Source of the DNA: an uncultured Prevotellaceae bacterium
GTDB lineage: Bacteria > Bacteroidota > Bacteroidia > Bacteroidales > Bacteroidaceae
Assembly (NCBI GenBank): GCA_902776935.1
Contig: CACYRS010000007.1
Location: 1 to 64,000, forward strand
DNA: 64,000 nt
Direction of reading: 5' to 3'
Numbering within the stretch: position 1 is the first letter of the stretch; the number at the start of each line of letters is the position of its first letter. The notes under the pieces were generated by a model, which saw only the letters and a program-made list of their open reading frames with translations, did not search any database and had not been told where the DNA came from. A program made the position numbers and the translations under genes. Positions 7,166 to 15,900 of this stretch are shown here, piece by piece.

Positions 7166-7840
7166 ATGGAAGTCGTTTACGAGGACAACCATATTATAAT
7201 AGTAAATAAACAGAGCGGGGAGATCGTGCAGGGAGACAAGACTGGCGATCGCCCCCTCTCTGATATCGTAAAAGACTACATAAAGGAGAAATACCAGAAA
7301 CCCGGAGCCGTATTCCTCGGTGTGGTACACAGACTCGACAGGCCCGTTAGCGGACTCGTGGTCTTTGCACGAACATCGAAGGCTCTCACCCGACTCAACA
7401 AGATGTTTGCCGAGGGTGATGTACATAAGACGTACTGGGCGATAGTAAGAAACGCCCCAAGGGAAAGCGAAGGAACTCTTGAGAACTGGCTTTTGAGAAA
7501 CGAGAAACAGAACAAGAGCTATGCCTACAGTCAGGAGAAGCCTAACTCCAAGAAGGCCATACTGAAATACCGTACCCTCGCCCACTCAGACAACTACACC
7601 CTGCTGGAGGTCAACCTCATGACAGGCCGTCATCATCAGATACGCTGTCAGTTGGCCGCCATGGGCTGTCCCATCAAAGGCGACCTGAAATACGGAGCCC
7701 CTCGAAGCAATCCCGATGGCAGCATCTCACTGATGTCACGCCGGGTGGAGTTTATACATCCTGTATCAAAGGAGCAGATAACAGTTGAAGCTCCTGTCCC
7801 CAACGATCCTCTCTGGAAAGCATTATGCACATCGCGATAG
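7166..7840 (+). CDS. RluA-family pseudouridine synthase
   Basis: 224 residues, consisting of the catalytic domain alone without an S4 domain. The catalytic Asp58 sits in the family motif GVVHRLDRPVSGL. The later motifs LLEVNLMTGRHHQIR and GDLKYGA also match RluA. It should convert a specific uridine in rRNA or tRNA to pseudouridine; the target site cannot be predicted from sequence alone. It begins 25 bases after fabG and its last 16 bases overlap the first deoxynucleoside kinase, so the genes form one unit. Confidence 0.9.
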   Translation: MEVVYEDNHIIIVNKQSGEIVQGDKTGDRPLSDIVKDYIKEKYQKPGAVFLGVVHRLDRPVSGLVVFARTSKALTRLNKMFAEGDVHKTYWAIVRNAPRESEGTLENWLLRNEKQNKSYAYSQEKPNSKKAILKYRTLAHSDNYTLLEVNLMTGRHHQIRCQLAAMGCPIKGDLKYGAPRSNPDGSISLMSRRVEFIHPVSKEQITVEAPVPNDPLWKALCTSR

Positions 7841-8448
7841 CAGGAAACATAGGAAGCGGAAAGTCGACACTCACCAACCTCCTGGCACGTCACTACGGCT
7901 GGGAACCGAGGTTTGAGGCCGTAGAGGGCAACCCCTATCTGGAAGACTACTATCGTGACATCCACAGATGGTCGTTTAACCTCGAGGTGTATTTCCTCAA
8001 AGAACGGTTCCGCGACCTGATAGCCATCTCACAGACAGACCACACGATAATCCAGGACCGTACCATCTACGAAGGAGTATATGTGTTTATGGAGAACAAC
8101 AAGGCTATGGGCAACCTCTCAGATCGCGACTACGAGACATATATGGAACTCTTCGAGCAGATGATGTCATTAGTAAAGCTGCCTGACCTGATGATTTATC
8201 TCCACGCCTCCGTGCCCCATCTGGTGAGCAATATCCAGAAACGCGGACGAGACTACGAGCAGACCATACAGCTGGACTATCTGCAGAACCTCAACGAACG
8301 GTATGATGACTTTATCTACAACAAGTATCAGGGTAAGGTGATGACTGTTGAGAAAGACAATCTCGACTTCCTCAACAATCCCCACGACCTCGCACAGATC
8401 ATCGACCGTATCGATGCCAATCTCTTCGGACTCTTCTCTAACCATTAA
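7825..8448 (+). CDS. deoxynucleoside kinase, copy 1
   Basis: 207 residues of the dNK family (deoxyadenosine/deoxyguanosine/deoxycytidine kinases). The P-loop GNIGSGKST is at residues 7-15, followed by the substrate-side EGNPYLEDYY and RWSFNLE, the DRTIYE motif (the DRS motif of the family), and the arginine-rich lid KRGRDYEQ. It phosphorylates salvaged deoxynucleosides at the 5' position. It overlaps the RluA gene and is followed after 12 bases by a close paralog, an arrangement like the paired deoxyadenosine and deoxyguanosine kinase genes of lactobacilli. Which nucleoside each copy uses is not readable by eye. Confidence 0.9.
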   Translation: MHIAIAGNIGSGKSTLTNLLARHYGWEPRFEAVEGNPYLEDYYRDIHRWSFNLEVYFLKERFRDLIAISQTDHTIIQDRTIYEGVYVFMENNKAMGNLSDRDYETYMELFEQMMSLVKLPDLMIYLHASVPHLVSNIQKRGRDYEQTIQLDYLQNLNERYDDFIYNKYQGKVMTVEKDNLDFLNNPHDLAQIIDRIDANLFGLFSNH

Positions 8449-8460
8449 AACAGAAAGAAT

Positions 8461-9081
8461 ATGCATATCGCAATTGCAGGCAACATCGGAAGTGGCAAGA
8501 CCACACTGACAAAACTCCTGGCTCACCGCTATGGATGGATACCAAGGTTTGAACCGGTAGACAACAACCCCTATCTGGCAGATTTCTATGCCGACATGCC
8601 CAGATGGTCGTTTAATCTGCAGATATACTTCCTCAACAAACGATTCAAGGAAGTGGTGGAGATCTCAAAGTCGAGTGAGACCATAATCCAGGACCGTACC
8701 ATCTTCGAGGATGCACGTATCTTCGCTCCTAACCTACATGCACAGGGGATGATGAGCGACAGAGACTTCCAGAACTATTCTGACCTTTTCGATCTGATGA
8801 TGTCGCTGGTGAAACTGCCCGACCTCATGATCTATATCCGCTCGAGCATCCCTACCCTCGTAGCACAGATACAGAAACGCGGACGTGAATATGAACAGAC
8901 AATGCGACTCGACTATCTGCAGGGACTGGAGAAACGGTATGAGGAATGGATCAGTACATATAAAGGTCCGCTGATTATCGTGGACGGCGACAATTGTAAG
9001 TTTGGTGACAATCCTGATCATCTCAAAGAGGTGACGGACATGATCGACGCCAAGCTGTTCGGACTATTCCCAATGGACTGA
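8461..9081 (+). CDS. deoxynucleoside kinase, copy 2
   Basis: 206 residues, collinear with copy 1 over the whole length and clearly its tandem duplicate. P-loop GNIGSGKTT (residues 7-15), DNNPYLADFY, RWSFNLQ, DRTIFED and the lid KRGREYEQ are all kept. The substrate loop differs: copy 1 has EGNPYLEDYY and DRTIYEGVYVF where copy 2 has DNNPYLADFY and DRTIFEDARIF. That is where nucleoside preference is set in this family, so diverged specificity is plausible. The first codons (ATGCATATCGCAATTGCAGG) are almost the same in both copies. Confidence 0.9.
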   Translation: MHIAIAGNIGSGKTTLTKLLAHRYGWIPRFEPVDNNPYLADFYADMPRWSFNLQIYFLNKRFKEVVEISKSSETIIQDRTIFEDARIFAPNLHAQGMMSDRDFQNYSDLFDLMMSLVKLPDLMIYIRSSIPTLVAQIQKRGREYEQTMRLDYLQGLEKRYEEWISTYKGPLIIVDGDNCKFGDNPDHLKEVTDMIDAKLFGLFPMD

Positions 9082-9092
9082 ACTAACAGCTG

Positions 9093-9584
9093 ATGGGTTT
9101 CCCTCGTCACATATTACTCTCAGCCGTCTTTATGACGATGCCCCTAATGGCCCAGACGGAAATCGTCTGCGAGAAAGATGGTTTTACGCTGAAGAAAGCC
9201 AACGACAGCCTCTACTGGATAAACGACTTCAGACTACCCTACCCCGTATACCAGTTTCAGACGGGCGATGTGGATGGCAACGGGAGTATCGATGCGATGG
9301 TGGGAGTGATAAAGACCACACGGTTCTATAAAGACAAATCGCGTAGAGTGTTCATCTTCAAACAGATAAACAAAAAGGCGCGTCCGATGTGGATGGGGTC
9401 GAAGTTAGGAGGGATACTGGAGGATTTCAGATTCACAGAGGGAAAGATAAGGGCACTGGAATCGACGACAGACAGCCTGTATGTAGTATCGGAATACAAA
9501 TGGTCGGGCTTCGGAATGACTTTCGACCGTCACATCATAAAAGGAACAGATAAACAAACCGCAATAAAAACCTATAGCCAATGA
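9093..9584 (+). CDS. secreted protein of unknown function with a calcium-loop-like motif
   Basis: 163 residues, family not recognised. A signal peptide is evident (MGFPRHILLSAVFMTMPLMAQ, cleavage after the AQ region), so it is exported. The mature part is mostly beta-strand-like. DVDGNGSIDAMV (about residues 59-70) fits the D-x-D-x-N-G-x-x-D pattern of dockerin/VCBS-type calcium-binding loops. Its last codons overlap the DUF3160 lipoprotein start by 4 bases (ATGA), so the two are translationally coupled and probably work together at the cell envelope. Confidence 0.7.
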   Translation: MGFPRHILLSAVFMTMPLMAQTEIVCEKDGFTLKKANDSLYWINDFRLPYPVYQFQTGDVDGNGSIDAMVGVIKTTRFYKDKSRRVFIFKQINKKARPMWMGSKLGGILEDFRFTEGKIRALESTTDSLYVVSEYKWSGFGMTFDRHIIKGTDKQTAIKTYSQ

Positions 9585-12010
9585 AAGTAAAACTGATTAT
9601 CGTGGCTTGTGCGGCAACCGTTATTGGTGCCTGCAGCCAGAAACAAGCAGCTGTGGTAACAGTTCCCCCATCACAGATTGACGTGGAGGAACTGATGGAC
9701 AGCATCGATTACAACATGGACGTGAGCGGACTATCCATCGCAGATGTCCGTACACTTCGTAATGCTCCCGCCGCAAAGAGAGGCTATCCCTTTAAGGATT
9801 CCTATCTTCGTGGCGTCTATCACACCACTACGTGGTATGACTCGCTGATGTTCGCCCTCGACGAGAACCTGCCATGGGACAAGTTTCAGAACAAGGAAGA
9901 TGAACCTTGGCGTGATTTCTACTATCGGGTGGTTGACACACAGATGAATTATACTGCTGAGGAGCTGGACTTCATGAAACGTCTGAAGGAGCGCGAAGAA
10001 GAACTCAAGAAGCTGAACTTCGATGTGCCTGAGGGACTGAGAGTGAATATGGGCAACCTGTCGAACCCCACAATGCTGAAGGACTTCAACGAGAAGCTGA
10101 GCTCACACCTGGCTCAGAATGGTTTTGGCATCGTACCAGCTACCAGCGACCAGCTGTTCCATATCTACGAGAAGAACGACTATAACGAGTTTCCCAACTT
10201 CGTTACCACCGACCTCTATCTGCAGCTCTTCCACATGTATATCGACTGCACACTGAGAGAGCTTGAGACTTATTCATTCCTGCACCTGATGGCAGAGTTC
10301 AGCAATGAGATGAAGGAGGCAATGAGGAAGATTTACCTGCATGCAGAAGAAGGCAGTGCCATCGAACGTGCAGCAGAGCACAACGTGAGGTTCTTCACCA
10401 TTGCCGACTGCCTCTTCAGCGACATGTACTACGATCCAGGCAATGACGAACTGGTAGCAGAGGAGATAGAGAATGTTAAGAATGCGCAAGACAGTAAAAG
10501 CCGCTTTATGGCTGATTACAAGGAAATTCCTTTCGCTTACAGTCTCTTCCGTCCTCGCGGACACTATACCCGCAGCAACTCCCTCCAGGAATACTTCAGA
10601 GGTATGATGTGGCTGCAGAGCGTGCCTTTCGGAATGGATAATGACGATGAGGTCAACGCAGCTGTGATTATCGCCTATGCGATGATGAACAACCCCGGTA
10701 TCCAGAAGAAATACGATACTCTCGACCGTATCATCACATACCTATTGGGTAATCACGACAATCTGAGCATCCCTCAGGTCATTGCCGAAGTGAAGAAAAC
10801 AGGTAAGCCAATGGAAGAACTGCTGAATGACAAGCAGGCCATGAGTACACTGAAGGCAAATCTGGAGAAGATAGGCAACGAGCAGACACGTATCCGTCCG
10901 AAATACGAGAAGACCAGTCACAACAAGATCTGTGTGATGCCTCAGCGCTATATGCCTGATGCAGAGGTGCTTCAAGAGATGGTGGACTATGACAATAAGC
11001 CCACACTGAGAGACGTGCCCAAGGGTATCGACGTATTCGCAGCTATGGGAGTAACCGCAGCTGAGCAGATACTCATGGACGAGAAGACAGACTGGAAAGA
11101 GCTCTCTACCAACCTCGCAAAGATGAAGAAGAGAATGAGCGAGATTAACTGGAGCGAGACAATCGCAAACCAGTGGATGAGCAGTCTGAAGGCAATGAGC
11201 GATAAGGACAAAGATCAAAAGCAGCCTTACTTCATGCAGAATCCTGAGTGGTCGAAGAAAGACCTCAATGCTATGCTCGCCTCATGGGCTGAACTGAAGC
11301 ATGATGCCATATTGTATGCCAAACAGCCCGCTGGTGCAGAGTGCGGAGGCGGTGGTCCTCCAGATCCAATTGTAAAGGGATATGTAGAGCCAAACGTGAA
11401 GTTCTGGAAGAAAGCCATCGAACTGCTCAACAACACCGAGAAACTGTTGAAGGAACAGGATATGATGACAGAAAAGATCAGTCAGGCCACAGTACGTATC
11501 CGCGAAGAGGCAGAGTTCTTGCTAAGAGTCAGTGAGAAGGAGTTGGAAGGCAAGGTTCTTACTGACGAAGAGTACGACCAGATAGAGGTTATCGGTTCTA
11601 CCTTCGAGAATATCTCTCTGGATCTTGTTCGTGAACCAGACCAGTATCTTATGGGCTGGAGTGATGTTCAGGGAGCCGATAAGAAGGTGGCTCTCGTGGC
11701 TGACGTATACACTGCCAACGCTGACAATAATCCCAACAAATCGATACTCTTCGAAGCAGTGGGCGATGCCGATGAGATATACGTTGTAGTGGAGATAGGA
11801 GGATACCTCTATCTAACAAGAGGTGCAGTACTCAGCTACCGGGAGTTTAAGCAGCCTATAGACATGCCTCGTCTTACTGATGAGGAGTGGCAGGAGATGC
11901 TGAAGGAGAATCCTCGAAAGGGAGTTCCTGAGTGGATGAAACGTATCATCGTGCCGCTAAACAAAGAGCCAGAAGTGAATGAGGAGTATTTTTACAGTTC
12001 TGGCTGTTAG
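9581..12010 (+). CDS. DUF3160 lipoprotein
   Basis: 809 residues. A lipoprotein signal is clear: hydrophobic MKVKLIIVACAATVIGAC with the lipobox Cys at residue 18. The following sequence, with TTDLYLQLFHMYIDC, RPRGHYTR, MWLQSVPFGM and a late GGGGPPDPIVKGYVEPN, matches the DUF3160 family common in Bacteroidetes. The family's function is not established. The protein is largely helical and should be anchored to the outer or inner membrane facing the periplasm. It overlaps the gene before it by 4 bases and the CapA-like gene after it by 32 bases. Confidence 0.82.
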   Translation: MKVKLIIVACAATVIGACSQKQAAVVTVPPSQIDVEELMDSIDYNMDVSGLSIADVRTLRNAPAAKRGYPFKDSYLRGVYHTTTWYDSLMFALDENLPWDKFQNKEDEPWRDFYYRVVDTQMNYTAEELDFMKRLKEREEELKKLNFDVPEGLRVNMGNLSNPTMLKDFNEKLSSHLAQNGFGIVPATSDQLFHIYEKNDYNEFPNFVTTDLYLQLFHMYIDCTLRELETYSFLHLMAEFSNEMKEAMRKIYLHAEEGSAIERAAEHNVRFFTIADCLFSDMYYDPGNDELVAEEIENVKNAQDSKSRFMADYKEIPFAYSLFRPRGHYTRSNSLQEYFRGMMWLQSVPFGMDNDDEVNAAVIIAYAMMNNPGIQKKYDTLDRIITYLLGNHDNLSIPQVIAEVKKTGKPMEELLNDKQAMSTLKANLEKIGNEQTRIRPKYEKTSHNKICVMPQRYMPDAEVLQEMVDYDNKPTLRDVPKGIDVFAAMGVTAAEQILMDEKTDWKELSTNLAKMKKRMSEINWSETIANQWMSSLKAMSDKDKDQKQPYFMQNPEWSKKDLNAMLASWAELKHDAILYAKQPAGAECGGGGPPDPIVKGYVEPNVKFWKKAIELLNNTEKLLKEQDMMTEKISQATVRIREEAEFLLRVSEKELEGKVLTDEEYDQIEVIGSTFENISLDLVREPDQYLMGWSDVQGADKKVALVADVYTANADNNPNKSILFEAVGDADEIYVVVEIGGYLYLTRGAVLSYREFKQPIDMPRLTDEEWQEMLKENPRKGVPEWMKRIIVPLNKEPEVNEEYFYSSGC

Positions 12011-12887
12011 TATCTTTAACACGCTCGCGTATTCTTCTGACTCTCTGAAGATTATACTCACAGGCGACATCCTTCTGGATCGTGGAGTACGCAGAGTTAT
12101 AGAACATCATGGAGTCGACCATCTCTTTTCAGATGGTATCGACTCCGTGTTTCGTTCTGCACAAGTGGTTGTAGGCAATCTCGAGTGTCCTGCAACGAAA
12201 ATTGAGGCACCCGTCTTCAAGAGGTATATCTTCAGGGCTGAGCCCGAGTGGCTTACCGCTTTACAGAAGCATGGCATCACTCATCTTAACCTCGCCAACA
12301 ACCACTCCATAGACCAGGGGCGCGAAGGTCTCATCGACACAAAGAAAAATATTACCTCTGCAGGTATGACTCCCTTAGGTGCAGGAGAGAATATGATAGA
12401 AGCTTCAGAACCAGTATTACTTGCCTCTGAACCAAGAAACATATGGCTCATACCATCGCTCCGTCTTGCCCTCGAGAACTATGCCTATCTTACAGACAAG
12501 CCTTGTGTCAGTCAGGAACCTATAGACTCTCTTCTATCACGGGTATATCATTTGAGACAGACCGATTCCACAGCAGTAATAATAGTATCGTTGCACTGGG
12601 GAGGAGAACACACCCTGCAGCCAGTAGCAAGACAACGTCTGGATGCCCATCAGCTGATACTCGCTGGGGCCGACGCCATTATCTGCCATCATACACACAC
12701 CCTACAGACTATTGAGACTTTTCGCGGTAAGATGATATATTACAGCATTGGCAATTTTATCTTCGACCAACAGAAACCCCTCAACAGTAAGGCATGCATC
12801 GTAAGCCTGAACATCACCAAAGATTCGCTTGTAACAGAGACAATACCTGTAGAAATACGCAATTGCGTACCATATTTGGTGAAATAA
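11979..12887 (+). CDS. CapA-family (PGA_cap) metallophosphatase-like exported protein
   Basis: 302 residues. A short signal peptide (MRSIFTVLAVSIFNTLAYSS) is followed by the CapA fold: GDILLDRGV near residue 30, GNLECP near 67, NLANNHSIDQG near 105, a SLHWGGEH motif and HHTHTLQ, the metal-site motifs of the calcineurin-like CapA/PgsA group. The founding members serve in poly-gamma-glutamate capsule production, but stand-alone CapA-like proteins like this one have no proven role. The start lies 32 bases inside the DUF3160 gene. No capB or capC relatives are nearby, so a capsule role is not supported by context. Confidence 0.82.
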   Translation: MRSIFTVLAVSIFNTLAYSSDSLKIILTGDILLDRGVRRVIEHHGVDHLFSDGIDSVFRSAQVVVGNLECPATKIEAPVFKRYIFRAEPEWLTALQKHGITHLNLANNHSIDQGREGLIDTKKNITSAGMTPLGAGENMIEASEPVLLASEPRNIWLIPSLRLALENYAYLTDKPCVSQEPIDSLLSRVYHLRQTDSTAVIIVSLHWGGEHTLQPVARQRLDAHQLILAGADAIICHHTHTLQTIETFRGKMIYYSIGNFIFDQQKPLNSKACIVSLNITKDSLVTETIPVEIRNCVPYLVK

Positions 12888-12901
12888 TCTCAAAGAAGAT
12901 G

Positions 12902-12930
12902 CAATAATTCGAAGAATTGTTGTAAATTTG
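12902..12930 (+). promoter_or_regulatory. tamB promoter with an imperfect dyad
   Basis: TAAATTTG at 12923-12930 is a good -7 box; the ATG is 20 bases downstream. In place of a clear -33 box there is an imperfect inverted repeat CAATAATTC-GAA-GAATTGTTG (12902-12922), which could be an operator. Confidence 0.55.
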
Positions 12931-12950
12931 CACCGTCATTTCATTCTACG

Positions 12951-15900
12951 ATGAAGAAAACTCTCAAGTGGATTGGGATTGCGGTGATGTCACCCATTCT
13001 GCTGTTTATAATACTTGCCGCCCTACTCTATCTGCCACCAGTGCAAAGCTGGGTAGCGGGTAAGGTGGTTTCCATCGTAGCAGACAAAACGGGGATGGAG
13101 GTGTCTATAGGGCGTGTCAGTCTGGAATGGCCACTTAATCTTGGTATTAACGACTTCCGCGCTCTTTATCAGAATGACTCTCTACCACAGGTGAAAGACA
13201 CCATCGCCAATATCGGACATCTCACTGTTGACATCAAGTTCCTTCCGCTGTTGCAGAAACGTGTGGTTGTCAACGAGTTGTCTCTTCAGAAGGCAAGCAT
13301 CAACACCAACGGATTTATCAGCGATGTGAGGATAAAAGGCCGTATGCAGGAGTTGTGGCTGTCATCGAAAGGTATCGACCTCGACAAGGAGACTGCTGAG
13401 GTCAACGGTGCTCGCCTGACTGATGCGAATATCGACATCGCACTTAGTGACACTGCTGCTGTTGATACCACAGAGTCGACAGCGAAATGGATCATCAAGG
13501 CAGACAGTCTGAGTTTCAGGAATTCAGAACTAACGCTCCACCTCCCCGGCGACACTCTTAACGTTCAGACATATCTGGGAAATGCTATAGCAAGAGAGGC
13601 GTATATCGATATCGGAAACGGGATCTACGAAGTTGCCTGTCTGAACTGGAACAGTGGCAGATTCAGATATGACGACCGTTTTATGGCAGAGGAGAAAGGT
13701 TTCGACTACAACCATATCGTGATGAGCAATCTCAATATGCACGTCGACTCTTTCCGTTTCTCACCATCAGGACTCTCACTGCATATAAAGGAGAGTTCAG
13801 CAAAGGAGAGATGCGGCATCGACATAAGCCATATGGCGGGAAGCATCATTCTGGATTCCCTCTACAACAATATCCAATTGCGGGGAATGACTTTGCGTAC
13901 ATCCGACTCTGACATCTATACTGAGACAGATATGGACTTCACCTTTGCCGACGACAGAGATCCAGGGCAGATGAAGATGCGCCTTAATGCCCAGATAGGC
14001 AAACAGGATATGATACGATTCCTTGGAGATCTGCCACAGGCGTTCATTCAAAACTATCCTAACCAACCTATAAGCATCAAGGGGTCTCTGAACGGTAATA
14101 TGCAGGCAATGGAGCTTTCAGGATTGATTATCTCTCTGCCTTCGGCATTCAATATGAATCTCAACGGTACTGCAGGCTTGGCGCCACAGAATCAGTCTCC
14201 TGTATGCGACCTTAAGGTAAATGCCAAGATGCAAGACATGAACTTTCTCTTAGCTTTCGCCGATCCTTCGCTGCGGAGAAACTATACTATTCCTCAGGGC
14301 ATCACCCTCGACGGTACCATAAAGGCTGACGGGAAGAACAACTATTCCACAAACATCATCGCTCATGAGGGCAAGGGAACAGTGAAGCTCATTGGTGAAG
14401 CAACAATCCCTAAGGATGCGAGAGGTGATATGGCCATCGACTATATCAGTTACGATGCAGATATAAGCATCGACAACCTAAATCTCCACCATTTCATGCC
14501 AAAGGACTCTCTGTATAACCTCTCGGCAGAGATAAGTGCCAAAGGCTACGGAACAGATTTTCTCTCCAACAGGAGTCATCTTACAGCAGATGCTCAGATA
14601 AGTCACTTCCAATATGGCAGTTTAAACCTCAATAACTTCACTGCCTTAGCGGATATTCATGACGGCAAGGCTCTGGCTAAGGTGACAGGACACAATGAAC
14701 TGTTAGAAGGCACAATAGGTGTAGAAGCGCTGTTGGGCAAGAAAAATTTCGAAGGTTCTGTAAGCGCAGATATAACGAAAGCAGACCTGTTGCGACTAAG
14801 ACTGGTAAACGATACTCTTGTTATAGGATTCAAAGGAGACATAGACATCAAATCCGACTTTGACAAGACACACTATATCAGTGGACTCGTTGGAGACATC
14901 GTTATAAAAGACGAGAAGAACACATTTCATCCTGACCGCATAGGTCTGCTTGTCAGGACAAATGCCGACACTACCTATGTAAGGGCACAAAGCGGAGACT
15001 TCATTGTAAAACTTGACGGTAGCGGGAACTATGAAAAGCTCCTGAAACAGATTAGTATCCTTTCCGATTCAGCTAAAGCACAATTCGACGAGCGTATCAT
15101 AGACCAGGCTGCGATAAAACGTCTGCTTCCTACGATGAAACTGCATGTGGAAAGCAAACGAAACAACCCGATAGCAAACCTCTTGCACACTAGTGATATC
15201 GAATTCAAGGAATTACTTGTTGACATGACAACATCCCCAGAGACAGGTATCAACGGAAAGAGCTATCTCTATTCACTTAACTACGACAGCATCCGCATTG
15301 ACACCATACGTCTCAACCTGACACAAAAAGGTGAAAAGGTAACCTATCAAGGGCAGATACGCAACAACAAGAAAAATCCCCAGTTCGTTTTCAATGCCCT
15401 TATCGACGGACATGTACATGAGCACGGAGCACTTGCCGGACTGCGATATTACGATGATAAGAATCGTCTGGGTGTAAGGATAGGTGCAACAGCTGAGATG
15501 GAAGAAGCGGGTATAAGGGTAAAGCTGATGCCTGACCGTCCTACATTAGGATATAAGGAGTTTAACCTCAACAAAGACAATTTCATCTTCTTCGACAAGA
15601 AACGTAAGATACAGGCGAAAGTAGACCTTATTGCCGACGACAAGACCGGTCTGAAACTATATACAGAGAATCAGGACTCAACAATGCTTCAAGACCTGAC
15701 AGTAAGCGTAAACAGTCTCGATCTAGGAGAACTGTCGGCAGTAATCCCTTATATGCCCCGTATCACTGGTTATCTAAATGGCGACTATCATATCTTTCAG
15801 GACAAGAACGAGAATTTCTCTGTGGCATCAGATATGGCTGTCAATCAGATGACTTTCGAAGGCTCTCCTATAGGCAACATCAGTACTGAGCTGGTATATC

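Noticed and set aside
11979-12887. Capsule (poly-gamma-glutamate) locus
   Set aside because: Only the CapA-like protein is present; no capB, capC or ligase genes are nearby.
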